Positions 26,156-34,263 of a stretch of DNA of 64,000 bases are shown here, piece by piece; the first letter of the stretch is position 1, and the number at the start of each line of letters is the position of its first letter. The notes under the pieces are model-generated. The model was not told the origin of the DNA. It ran no database searches and saw nothing but the letters and a program-made list of their open reading frames with translations. Origin of the DNA: Opitutia bacterium (GTDB lineage Bacteria > Verrucomicrobiota > Verrucomicrobiia > Opitutales > Opitutaceae); assembly GCA_016217595.1 (NCBI GenBank), contig JACRHS010000007.1, forward strand, positions 124,001 to 188,000, read 5' to 3'. The translations under genes and the position numbers were made by a program.

Positions 26156-27703
26156 ATGCACCCGCATCCCCTGTTCGCTGCCGCCGCGCAACTCACCTCC
26201 AGCGCCTTTCCTCTCGGCACCGCCTTGGCGGTGGCCGTCATCATCGTCATTGGCGTTTTCATCATCGGCGGCATTTTCGCCAGCCGGTACACAAAAGTCG
26301 GCCCCAACGAAGTGCTCGTCATCTCCGGCCGCAAACGCCGCGTGGTGGATGCCGACGGCAAGGTCAGCCATGTCGGTTTCCGCATCGTCAAGGGCGGCGG
26401 CGTACTCGTCTGGCCGGTCCTCGAAAAGGTCGACATCCTTTCGCTCGAATTGCTCACCATCGATGTGCAGACGCCCGAGGTTTACACGAGCAAGGGCGTG
26501 CCGGTGAAAGTCGACGGTGTCGCGCAAATCAAGGTCAAGGGCGACGACGTTTCCATCGCCACCGCCTCCGAACAATTCCTCGGCAAAAACACCGACGAGA
26601 TCCGCAACATCGCCACCCAGACTCTCGAAGGCCACTTGCGCGCCATCCTCGGCACCATGACCGTCGAGGAAATCTACCAGAACCGCGACGCCTTCGCCTC
26701 CAAGGTGCAGGAAGTGGCCGCCGGTGACATGGCCAACATGGGCCTCGGCATTGTCAGCTTCACCATCCGCGACATCCGCGACAGCCAGGGTTACCTCGAC
26801 GCTCTCGGCAAACCCCGCATCGCCCAGGTCAAACGCGACGCCCAGATCGCCCAGGCCGAGGCCGACCGCGATGCGATGATCAAGTCCTCCCAGGCCACCC
26901 AAGCCGGCCAGGAGGCGAAATTCCTCGCCGACACACGCATCGCTGAAGCGCAACGCGATTATCAGACCAACGTCGCCCAATATCAGGCCGCGGTGAACCA
27001 AAAGAAGGCCGAGGCCGACCTCGCCTACGATCTGCAAAAATTCAAGACCGGCCAGCTCGTCAAAGCCGAGGAAGTGCAGGTCCAGATCATCGAGAAACAA
27101 AAGCAGATCGAGCTGCAACAGCAGGAAATCCTGCGCAAGCAGCGCCAGCTCGAAGCCGACGTCCAGAAGCCCGCCGACGCCGAACGCTACAAGGTCGAGA
27201 CCCTCGCCAACGCCAAGAAATTCCAGCTCGAAACCGAGGCCACCGGCGCCGCGTCCGCCGCCAAAGCCACCGGTTTTGCCAACGCCGAAGTCGCCCGCGC
27301 CACCGGCCTCGCCGAGGCCGAGGCCAACAAGGCGCGCGGTCTCGCCGAAGCCGCCATCATCGAGGCCCAGGGCACAGCCCAGGCCGAGGCGATGCAGAAG
27401 AAGGCCGAGTCGTTCAAGCAGTACAACGAAGCCGCCGTCATCGAAATGATCGTGCGCGTGCTGCCGGAAGTCGCCGGCAAGATCAGCGAACCGCTCGCCA
27501 AGACCGAGAAAATCGTCATCATCAACAGCGGCAACGGCCCCGGCGGCGGTGCGAGCAAGCTCACCGGCGATGTCACGCAAATCATCAGCCAGCTGCCGCC
27601 CGTGCTCGAAAGCCTCACCGGCGTGAAATTCGAGAAACTGTTGCAACAAGTGCCCGCCATCCGCGCCGCTATGGGCAAAGACGACGCCCCGCCCGCCGCC
27701 TGA
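26156..27703 (+). CDS. Flotillin-like SPFH-domain protein
   Basis: This protein has 515 residues from the ATG at 26156; the frame extends upstream but overlaps nfeD. One N-terminal membrane helix ('LGTALAVAVIIVIGVFIIGG') precedes an SPFH/PHB domain ('KVGPNEVLVISGRKRRVVD', 'ELLTIDVQTPEVYTSKGVPV'). Then comes a long Ala/Glu/Gln-rich coiled coil with repeating EA motifs ('IEKQKQIELQQQEILRKQRQ', 'ARATGLAEAEANKARGLAEA'), and finally 'KFEKLLQQVPAIRAAM'. Flotillins scaffold functional membrane microdomains. It is the second gene of an nfeD-flotillin pair and is followed 34 bases later by pspC. Confidence 0.93.
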   Translation: MHPHPLFAAAAQLTSSAFPLGTALAVAVIIVIGVFIIGGIFASRYTKVGPNEVLVISGRKRRVVDADGKVSHVGFRIVKGGGVLVWPVLEKVDILSLELLTIDVQTPEVYTSKGVPVKVDGVAQIKVKGDDVSIATASEQFLGKNTDEIRNIATQTLEGHLRAILGTMTVEEIYQNRDAFASKVQEVAAGDMANMGLGIVSFTIRDIRDSQGYLDALGKPRIAQVKRDAQIAQAEADRDAMIKSSQATQAGQEAKFLADTRIAEAQRDYQTNVAQYQAAVNQKKAEADLAYDLQKFKTGQLVKAEEVQVQIIEKQKQIELQQQEILRKQRQLEADVQKPADAERYKVETLANAKKFQLETEATGAASAAKATGFANAEVARATGLAEAEANKARGLAEAAIIEAQGTAQAEAMQKKAESFKQYNEAAVIEMIVRVLPEVAGKISEPLAKTEKIVIINSGNGPGGGASKLTGDVTQIISQLPPVLESLTGVKFEKLLQQVPAIRAAMGKDDAPPAA

Positions 27704-27737
27704 TTTTGCCCTCCCGCCCGGCTAATCATCCTCCGCC

Positions 27738-27923
27738 ATGAAGCTCTGTCGCTCTCTGTCCGATAAAACCATTGCCGGAGTCTGCAGCGGGCTGGCCCGC
27801 TATCTGGGCTGGTCGGCCAACCGTGTCCGCATCGTGTACGCGTTGCTGACCGTGTTGAGCGCCGCGTTTCCGGGCATCATCGTCTACCTTGCGCTCTGGT
27901 TTTTGATGCCGGCGGAAGATTGA
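27738..27923 (+). CDS. PspC-domain membrane protein
   Basis: This 61-residue protein is essentially a lone PspC domain: 'LCRSLSDKTIAGVCSGLARY' followed by a hydrophobic segment ('VYALLTVLSAAFPGIIVYLA') and the tail 'LWFLMPAED'. PspC proteins sense or respond to membrane stress. Its position right after the flotillin gene suggests a shared membrane-maintenance unit. It ends nine bases before the carbonic anhydrase gene. Confidence 0.88.
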   Translation: MKLCRSLSDKTIAGVCSGLARYLGWSANRVRIVYALLTVLSAAFPGIIVYLALWFLMPAED

Positions 27924-27932
27924 CGCCGCCCC

Positions 27933-28820
27933 ATGCGCCTCTTCGAAGCCATCCTCGCCGCCAACCAACGCCAAGTCGCCGGCGACAAGACTGCGCGCAT
28001 CGCGGTGGCCGACCACGCCGGCGCGCTGCCGGTCGCGGCACTCACCTGCATCGACGCGCGCCTCAACCACCTGCTGCCCGACGCGCTCGGTCTGCCCGAG
28101 GAGCAGTTCATCTGGCTGCGCAACGCCGGCAACATCATCACCGGTCCGCTCAGCAGCACGATGCGTTCGCTGGCGCTGGCCTGCGCTGTGAAAGGTGCCA
28201 GGGAGATCGCGATCATCGGTCATCTGGATTGCCTCGTGTGCAAAACCACCGCGCTCACCCTGCTCGACCGGCTGAGCGCGCTCGGCGTGGACCGCCACCG
28301 GTTGCCCGCCAACCTCGTGGAGTACTTCGGCCTGTTCGGGAGCGAGCGCCAAAACGTGTTGCGCGCCGTCGAGCACATCCGCTCCAGCCCGCTCATCGGC
28401 AGCAAAGTGCCCGTGCACGGCCTGCTGATCGACCTCAAGACCGGCCGGCTCGAATCGGTGGTCAACGGCTACGAGCCCGTCGCGACCACCGCCCAGCCCG
28501 CGAATCCTATTTTCCAGAAAGCCGAGCGTACGCTCGACGCTTTCGCCCAGATCGGCGATTTCGCCACCAACGAGCTCAATCTGCCGGCTGCCAAGATCGG
28601 CGAGGCGGTGAAGACCGCGCACGACTGGCTGCACAAGGCGGAAACCGTCGCCGAGATGATCGAAGACCAGATCGGCTACCAAGCTCCGACCGCAGCGAAA
28701 CCCATTCCGCCGCCCGTGCCGAAGTCCGCCGAACCGCCGCGCATCGCCAGAATCAAGGACCAGTTGCGCCAGGTCATGGGCCCGCCCACGGTGGTCAAAA
28801 CGCCCCCGAAGTCCAAATAG
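27933..28820 (+). CDS. Beta-class carbonic anhydrase-like protein
   Basis: This 295-residue protein has the beta-carbonic-anhydrase zinc site: Cys39-x-Asp41-x-Arg43 ('TCIDARL') and His97-x2-Cys100 ('GHLDC'), plus 'WLRNAGNIIT'. It would hydrate CO2 to bicarbonate. The C-terminal 120 residues extend well beyond the usual domain and end in a Pro/Lys-rich tail, with no recognised function. The next gene is accA, 66 bases away; a link between bicarbonate supply and acetyl-CoA carboxylase is an attractive inference. Confidence 0.85.
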   Translation: MRLFEAILAANQRQVAGDKTARIAVADHAGALPVAALTCIDARLNHLLPDALGLPEEQFIWLRNAGNIITGPLSSTMRSLALACAVKGAREIAIIGHLDCLVCKTTALTLLDRLSALGVDRHRLPANLVEYFGLFGSERQNVLRAVEHIRSSPLIGSKVPVHGLLIDLKTGRLESVVNGYEPVATTAQPANPIFQKAERTLDAFAQIGDFATNELNLPAAKIGEAVKTAHDWLHKAETVAEMIEDQIGYQAPTAAKPIPPPVPKSAEPPRIARIKDQLRQVMGPPTVVKTPPKSK

Positions 28821-28886
28821 TTGCGATCGCGCGATCTGGGCCGACCCCGTTGACACGGCGCAAAACCGTCTTCAAGTCTGGGGCAG

Positions 28887-29861
28887 ATGGAAAAACCCAC
28901 CTACACGCTGGAATTCGAAAAGCCGCTGCGCGAGTTGACGAAACAGGCTGAGGCGCTGCACCAGCACTCGATCGAGAACCAGATCGACGTTTCCAGCGAA
29001 ATCGCGGGCATCGAAGCCAAGATCGAAGCCACCCAGCGCGAGATTTATTCGAACCTGACACCGTGGCAGCGCGTCCAGATCGCCCGGCATCTCAAACGAC
29101 CTTATGCCTTGGATTACATTGAGATGATGTGCCAGGGGTTCCAGGAGTTTCACGGCGACCGGCAATTCCGCGACGATCGGGCGTTGATCGGCGGCCCGGC
29201 GTTTCTCGGCGACCTGCCGGTGATGATCATCGCCCACCAGAAAGGCCGCGGCACCAAGGACACCATCACGCGCAACTTCGGCATGCCGCAGCCCGAGGGG
29301 TACCGGAAATCGCTCCGTCTGGCCAAAATGGCCGAGAAATTCGGCCTGCCCGTGCTGTCGTTTATCGACACGCCCGGCGCATACCCCGGCATCGGTTCCG
29401 AGGAACGCCATGTCGCCGAAGCCATCGCTGTCAATTTGCGCGAACTGGCCATGCTCCGCGTGCCCACGATTTCGGTCGTGATCGGCGAAGGCGGCTCAGG
29501 CGGCGCACTCGGCATCGGCGTCACCGACCGCGTGCTGATTTTGGAGAACAGCTACTACTCTGTCATCTCGCCCGAAGGCTGCGCCGCGATTCTTTGGAAA
29601 GACGCCGCCGCCGCCCCGCGCGCCGCCGAGGCGCTCAAACTCGACGCCACCACGCTCGTGACGCTCGGCGTGGTTGACGAAGTATTGCCCGAACCGTTTG
29701 GCGGCGCGCACAACGACCCAGCGCAAACCGCCGCCGGACTGAAGCAGTCGCTGCTCAAACATTTCGCCGTCTTGCGCGCCATCCCGACCGAGGACTTGCT
29801 GGCGCAACGTTACGAACGCTTCCGCAAACTCGGCGTGTACGCCGAGACCAGCGCGAGCTGA
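28887..29861 (+). CDS. accA: Acetyl-CoA carboxylase carboxyltransferase subunit alpha
   Basis: This 324-residue protein transfers CO2 from carboxybiotin to acetyl-CoA in the first step of fatty acid synthesis. It has the N-terminal helical region 'LEFEKPLRELTKQAEAL', then 'QRVQIARHLKRPYALDYI', 'DTPGAYPGIGSEERHVAEAI', 'GEGGSGGALGIGVTDRVLIL' and 'SVISPEGCAAILWKD', all standard for AccA. Length is normal. The accD, accB and accC genes are not here. A terminator hairpin follows the stop. Confidence 0.96.
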   Translation: MEKPTYTLEFEKPLRELTKQAEALHQHSIENQIDVSSEIAGIEAKIEATQREIYSNLTPWQRVQIARHLKRPYALDYIEMMCQGFQEFHGDRQFRDDRALIGGPAFLGDLPVMIIAHQKGRGTKDTITRNFGMPQPEGYRKSLRLAKMAEKFGLPVLSFIDTPGAYPGIGSEERHVAEAIAVNLRELAMLRVPTISVVIGEGGSGGALGIGVTDRVLILENSYYSVISPEGCAAILWKDAAAAPRAAEALKLDATTLVTLGVVDEVLPEPFGGAHNDPAQTAAGLKQSLLKHFAVLRAIPTEDLLAQRYERFRKLGVYAETSAS

Positions 29862-29866
29862 CCTCG

Positions 29867-29891
29867 CGCCGGCCATAATTCCGGCGGATTT
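29867..29891 (+). terminator. Rho-independent terminator after accA
   Basis: Stem CGCCGG/CCGGCG with an 8-base loop, followed by GATTTTT, begins six bases past the accA stop. Confidence 0.7.
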
Positions 29892-29933
29892 TTGGGGCGG
29901 GGCTTGGCGACCCCGCCCGGCGAATCAATGCGT

Positions 29934-31256
29934 TTACACGCGGCCGACGAGCAGTGAGGCGTTGGTTCCGCCAAAGCCAAAGCTGTTGGCCATGGCGTAA
30001 TTGACCTGCTTGGTCACCGCCGTCTTGGGCGTGAAGTTCAGCCCGAGTGCGGCGCAGGCCGGATCGATGTTTTCCAGATTGATCGTCGGAGGAACGACGC
30101 CGTGGTGCACCGCGAGCGTGGCGGCAAACGCGCCCATCGCTCCCGCCGCGCCGAGCAAGTGTCCGGTCATCGACTTCACACCGCTGACGTGGAGCGATTC
30201 CTTGCCCTCGGCAAAGACCGCCGCAATCGCCGCCGCCTCTTCGCCGTCACCGCCAGGGGTCGACGTCGCGTGCGCCGAGACGTAGCCGACTTGCGCCGGA
30301 CGCACGCCGGCATCTTCCAAGGCCAGCCGCATCGAGCGCTGCGAACCTTCGGCCTGCGGCGCGATCAGCGAAATGTGATGCGCGTCGGCCGTGGCGCCAT
30401 AGCCACAGAGTTCGCCATAAATGCGCGCGCCACGTTTTTGCGCCTGACCGAGTTCTTCGAGGACAAACACCACCGCGCCTTCGGAGAGGACAAAGCCGTC
30501 GCGATCCGCATCGTAGGGCCGGCAGGCCGTCTCGGGAGTGTCGTTGCGGGTCGACAGCGCGCGCATCTGGGCAAACGCCCCGATGGACAACGGCGCGACC
30601 ACCGCTTCGGAACCGCCCGCCACCATCACATCGGCTTCGCCGCGCTGGATGGTGCGAAAAGCTTCGCCAAGGGAGTGTCCGCTGGTGGCGCACGCCGAGG
30701 CGACACTCATGTTGGGTCCGCGGAAATCGAGCTGGATGGCGAGCTGTCCGGCGAGAATGTTGGGCGACGTCTGGATGATGAAGAACGGCGAGATTTTCCG
30801 ATAACCGGCGGTCTTCCACGTCTCATGCATCGCCACGATTTCCGGCAGGCCGCCGAGACCGACACCGAGATTCACGCCAAAACGCTCGGCCGCGAGCGTG
30901 CTGCGATGGGCATCGAGCCCGGAATCGATGTACGCCTCGGTCGCCGCCGCCAGCCCCAAGAGGGTGAACCGGCCAAAACGTTTCGCCTCTTTCGGCAGCA
31001 CCGCATGGGTGACCGCCTCGCCCGCCGCCCCGCGCGGATAGAGCGGTTGGGCCAACGGCGCACAAGGATCGAAGCCGTTGATCTCGCCGGCAATCTGCGT
31101 GGTGCAGCCCGTCGGGTCGAACCGGGTGATGCGGCTGATGCCACTGCGACCGGCGGTAAGCGCGGTCCAGGTGGCGGCGGCGGTATGGCCGACCGGGGTG
31201 ACGGCGCCCAGTCCGGTGATTGCAACGCGACGACGCGTGTTGGAGGTGTTGTGCAT
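29934..31256 (-). CDS. fabF: 3-oxoacyl-ACP synthase II
   Basis: This 440-residue condensing enzyme has the full Cys-His-His triad: '[15 protein letters not shown]' (nucleophile Cys), '[15 protein letters not shown]' and '[15 protein letters not shown]', then the family ending '[13 protein letters not shown]'. It elongates fatty acids using malonyl-ACP. The ATG at 31256 ('[17 protein letters not shown]') is used; the longer frame would overlap tetR. It is 34 bases downstream of a TetR gene on the same strand, so it is probably controlled by that repressor and may serve a specialised lipid or secondary pathway. Confidence 0.94.
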   Translation of the reverse strand: MHNTSNTRRRVAITGLGAVTPVGHTAAATWTALTAGRSGISRITRFDPTGCTTQIAGEINGFDPCAPLAQPLYPRGAAGEAVTHAVLPKEAKRFGRFTLLGLAAATEAYIDSGLDAHRSTLAAERFGVNLGVGLGGLPEIVAMHETWKTAGYRKISPFFIIQTSPNILAGQLAIQLDFRGPNMSVASACATSGHSLGEAFRTIQRGEADVMVAGGSEAVVAPLSIGAFAQMRALSTRNDTPETACRPYDADRDGFVLSEGAVVFVLEELGQAQKRGARIYGELCGYGATADAHHISLIAPQAEGSQRSMRLALEDAGVRPAQVGYVSAHATSTPGGDGEEAAAIAAVFAEGKESLHVSGVKSMTGHLLGAAGAMGAFAATLAVHHGVVPPTINLENIDPACAALGLNFTPKTAVTKQVNYAMANSFGFGGTNASLLVGRV

Positions 31257-31290
31257 GAGATGAAAAGTGGTTCGGACGCTGGCGGGTGGA

Positions 31291-31875
31291 TCAGTCGCAA
31301 AACTCCCGCCGCAACATACGCCGGGAAGATTCGAGGAGCGCATCGCTGCGCACCGGATCGTCGATGGCGCGGGCAAACAGCAGCGCGCCGACAAGCGAGC
31401 TCATGAGGTGGGTGACGCGGTCGCGGTTTTCCGCCGGATCGTCGCTCAACCGCAACGCCGCGCAAAGCCGGTCCAGATGCTGGGTAAAGCCGTTGACGTG
31501 CGTCAACGCCCCCTGGCCGCGCAGCCGCGCCAAGTCGGCGCCGACCGCGACCACGACGCACCCCGAGCTTCGGTGATCCCGGTGGTGATGTGAGAGATAG
31601 CTATCGATCAACAGGCGTGCCCGCCGGCCGGCGGTGGGTTGCGCCGCGATGCGTTCAAGGTTGGGCATCGCGGTATCGAACGCCGATGCGCACGCCTCGG
31701 CTACGAGCTCGGATTTGTTGCGAAAATGCGCGTAGAAGCCGCCATGCGTCAGGCCGGCCCGGCGCATGACTTCATCGACGCCGGTCTCGGCCACCCCCCG
31801 CTCGCGAAACGCCTCGCCCGCCGCCGCGAGAATGCGGCGACGCGTGGCAGTTTTGTGATCGGGCGGATAGCGCAT
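31291..31875 (-). CDS. TetR-family transcriptional regulator
   Basis: This 194-residue protein has an N-terminal HTH in residues about 10-55 ('RRRILAAAGEAFRERG', 'VMRRAGLTHGGFYAHFRN'). The C-terminal ligand domain includes 'DSYLSHHHRDHRSSGCVVVA', with a His/Asp-rich stretch and the Cys common in AcrR/YcdC-type members. The ATG at 31875 matches the family's N-terminal length. It is co-oriented with and just upstream of fabF. Two palindromes in its upstream region are candidate operators, so it probably autoregulates the tetR-fabF unit. Confidence 0.9.
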   Translation of the reverse strand: MRYPPDHKTATRRRILAAAGEAFRERGVAETGVDEVMRRAGLTHGGFYAHFRNKSELVAEACASAFDTAMPNLERIAAQPTAGRRARLLIDSYLSHHHRDHRSSGCVVVAVGADLARLRGQGALTHVNGFTQHLDRLCAALRLSDDPAENRDRVTHLMSSLVGALLFARAIDDPVRSDALLESSRRMLRREFCD

Positions 31876-31908
31876 CGCGACGGATTGGTGAGAAGAAAAC
31901 CGGTTTAG

Positions 31909-31922
31909 ATGACGCTCGTCAT
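31909..31922. promoter_or_regulatory. Palindrome 1 upstream of tetR, candidate operator
   Basis: ATGACG-CT-CGTCAT: perfect 6-bp arms, 33 bases before the tetR ATG, in the expected promoter zone. Confidence 0.45.
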
Positions 31923-31936
31923 ACCAAGCCGCAAGC

Positions 31937-31952
31937 ATGGATTTCAATCCAT
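31937..31952. promoter_or_regulatory. Palindrome 2 upstream of tetR, candidate operator
   Basis: ATGGATT-TC-AATCCAT: perfect 7-bp arms, 61 bases before the tetR ATG. The arms differ from palindrome 1, so the two sites may bind different factors. Confidence 0.45.
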
Positions 31953-32080
31953 TCTTTTACCATGCACGCCGACCATCTTTGAAATTCAGCTTTATGACTG
32001 CATAACAAGCACCGCCCAAAACCTCATCTATTGCTTTGTTTTACCCCAACAGCATCAAGTAATGCATTGGATTACGCTGC

Positions 32081-32563
32081 TCACCGATTACTCGCTCCTC
32101 CTTGTATCAGCAAACGAGGCAGAGAAACGAAGAAACAAAGGCTCACTAATAAAGGTCCCGTGAGCGCCAATGGCCAAAACGATAACAGCGTAATTTCACG
32201 AGAATGAGGTAATTCTCTAATCACCCAATCGGCGATAAAGAAGCCAAAGGCCAGTAATGCGGAAGCCATACCGAAGACGAGCCACTTCCTTACTGGTCGA
32301 AGCGATGTTTTCAGTAGCGCGTACCAGACACTTGCGTAACCAATAATGCCTGCTAGCGCCCAAAAACCGTAAAGTGCAGCACCCGCTCTTTCTTCGAGCG
32401 GCAAGTGAACAGGCGCAATAGATCCAAGAACAAAAAACCCACCGACAAGCGCGTACAGCATCATGAATGGCAACGGAACAGCGATCGCATAAACAATAAC
32501 TACCCATCGAACAAGACGTTCGAGAATGAGCCTTACATTCGGTGCTTGGTTGGCAGTTACCAT
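32081..32563 (-). CDS. Hypothetical four-helix membrane protein
   Basis: This protein has 160 residues from the ATG at 32563. Four hydrophobic segments are visible: 'WVVIVYAIAVPLPFMMLYAL', 'GFWALAGIIGYASVWYAL', 'LVFGMASALLAFGFFIADWV' and 'FWPLALTGPLLVSLCFFVSL'. No motif or family is recognised. Base composition is noticeably lower in GC than the neighbours, which suggests recent acquisition or relaxed constraint. It is transcribed toward the tetR promoter region and divergent from the HIT gene. Confidence 0.65.
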   Translation of the reverse strand: MVTANQAPNVRLILERLVRWVVIVYAIAVPLPFMMLYALVGGFFVLGSIAPVHLPLEERAGAALYGFWALAGIIGYASVWYALLKTSLRPVRKWLVFGMASALLAFGFFIADWVIRELPHSREITLLSFWPLALTGPLLVSLCFFVSLPRLLIQGGASNR

Positions 32564-32712
32564 AGGGTTGCCCAAGTTGTAGATCGAGTAACGCAGGGCT
32601 CAAGGCCAGAAAGCCGGCCCTATCATTTCCGCCCTCCATCCCGCTTGTCCCGGCCCCAGAGGAAACTTTGACTTTGCCCGGGGTCTTGGTTTTGCTCGCC
32701 GGCCTTTTCCAC

Positions 32713-33222
32713 ATGCAGCAGCTCCACGCTTATTGGCGGATGGAATATATCGAGGCACCGCGCTTCCCCACCGGGAAGCAGCCATTTACCGAGCTGCCCG
32801 CGCTCGGCGACGACCGCGCGGCGCTCATCGTCCACCGCACGCGTTTGAGTTATCTCATGCTGAACCGGTTTCCGTACAACCCCGGCCACCTGCTCGCGAT
32901 TCCGTTTCGCGCCGTCAGCGATCTGCCCGATCTCAACGCCGCCGAGCGCACCGATCTGATGGAAACGATGATCTTCGGCGAACAGGTCCTGCGCACCGCG
33001 CTCAAGCCCGACGGTTTCAACATCGGCTTCAATCTCGGCCACGCGGTCTCCGGCGGCAGCATCCCGCACTTGCACGGCCACATCGTCCCGCGCTGGGACG
33101 GCGACACCAATTTCATGCCCGTGATCGGGCAAACACGAGTGTTGCCCCAGGCGCTTGAGTCAACGTGGGAGAAACTCGCCGCCACCGCCGCCCAGCTCGC
33201 CCGGGCCTCCGCGACCGCCTGA
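32713..33222 (+). CDS. HIT-family (Ap4A phosphorylase/hydrolase-like) protein
   Basis: This protein has 169 residues from ATG 32713. The HIT motif HxHxH is in 'GGSIPHLHGHIVPRW', preceded by 'LMLNRFPYNPGHLLAIP', the layout of bacterial HIT nucleotide hydrolases and Ap4A phosphorylase-like proteins. An upstream frame back to 32668 adds a hydrophobic leader without family support. It precedes the phoH-pgpH-ybeY run by about 40 bases and may be co-transcribed. Confidence 0.88.
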   Translation: MQQLHAYWRMEYIEAPRFPTGKQPFTELPALGDDRAALIVHRTRLSYLMLNRFPYNPGHLLAIPFRAVSDLPDLNAAERTDLMETMIFGEQVLRTALKPDGFNIGFNLGHAVSGGSIPHLHGHIVPRWDGDTNFMPVIGQTRVLPQALESTWEKLAATAAQLARASATA

Positions 33223-33261
33223 GGCGTCGCACCGTTTCCACCGGCTTCCGCCACCGTCACC

Positions 33262-34236
33262 GTGCCCTCGAAAACACTCTATTTTCCCAGTCCGCGCCAT
33301 CTGCTTTCGCTCTACGCCGGGCACGAGGAAAACCTCGTGATCGTCGAGCGCGCGCTCAACGTGAAGCTCGTGACGCGCGAAGAGTGGTTGAAGATCGACG
33401 GCTCGACCGACGCCATCGCCCGCACCGAGACGCTCTTCGGGCATCTCAACGAGACTCGCGGTCAGGGCGTGGTGCTGCGCTCGCCGGACTTCACCCGCAT
33501 CGTGGAAACGTTCGCCCGGGGCAACGCCGCCGAGGTGCAGGCGCTTTTCGGCCAGCCGCTCGTCATCGCCACCAAGCGCAAGAGCATCGTGCCGAAAACG
33601 CTCGGCCAAAAACTCTACCTCCAGTCCATCCAGCAAAACCCGGTGGTCTTCGGCATCGGCCCCGCCGGCACCGGCAAGACTTACCTCGCGATGGCCGCCG
33701 GCATCTCGGCATTGCTCAAAGATGAAGTCCAGCGGCTCATCCTCGCGCGCCCCGCGGTCGAGGCCGGCGAGGCGCTCGGGTTCCTGCCCGGCGATCTGCG
33801 CGAGAAAATCCTCCCCTACCTCCGTCCGCTTTACGACGCCATGCACGACATGCTCGATGCCGAGGATGTCGCCCGCCTGACCGAGAAGGGCGTGATCGAG
33901 ATCGCGCCGCTCGCCTACATGCGCGGTCGTACGCTCTCCAACGCGTTCGTCATCCTCGACGAGGCGCAGAACACCACCTCCGAGCAGATGATGATGTTCC
34001 TCACCCGCCTCGGTGAAGAGTCGCGCATGGTGATCACGGGCGACGTTACTCAAGTCGACTTGCCGCGCTCGAAGCAGAGCGGTCTGGTCGAGGTCAGCCG
34101 CATCCTGAGCAACATCCCGGGCATCGATTTTCACTATTTCAGCGGTGCCGACGTGGTGCGCCATCCGCTCGTCCTCAAGATCATCGAGGCCTACGAGCGG
34201 TACAAGAATCCCATGGCGGCCGAAACGCCGAAATAA
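33262..34236 (+). CDS. PhoH-like ATPase
   Basis: This 324-residue protein has an N-terminal KH-like region ('LNVKLVTREEWLKIDGS') followed by the PhoH P-loop domain: Walker A 'GIGPAGTGKTYLAMAA' near residues 131-146, 'ILARPAVEAGEALGFLPGDL', Walker B 'FVILDEAQNTT' and 'MVITGDVTQVDLP'. It starts with GTG. PhoH-like genes usually sit with ybeY and pgpH, exactly as here, and take part in RNA or ribosome metabolism. It ends 27 bases before pgpH. Confidence 0.93.
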   Translation: MPSKTLYFPSPRHLLSLYAGHEENLVIVERALNVKLVTREEWLKIDGSTDAIARTETLFGHLNETRGQGVVLRSPDFTRIVETFARGNAAEVQALFGQPLVIATKRKSIVPKTLGQKLYLQSIQQNPVVFGIGPAGTGKTYLAMAAGISALLKDEVQRLILARPAVEAGEALGFLPGDLREKILPYLRPLYDAMHDMLDAEDVARLTEKGVIEIAPLAYMRGRTLSNAFVILDEAQNTTSEQMMMFLTRLGEESRMVITGDVTQVDLPRSKQSGLVEVSRILSNIPGIDFHYFSGADVVRHPLVLKIIEAYERYKNPMAAETPK

Positions 34237-34263
34237 CCGCCTGAACTTCACCGCCGTTTTCCC

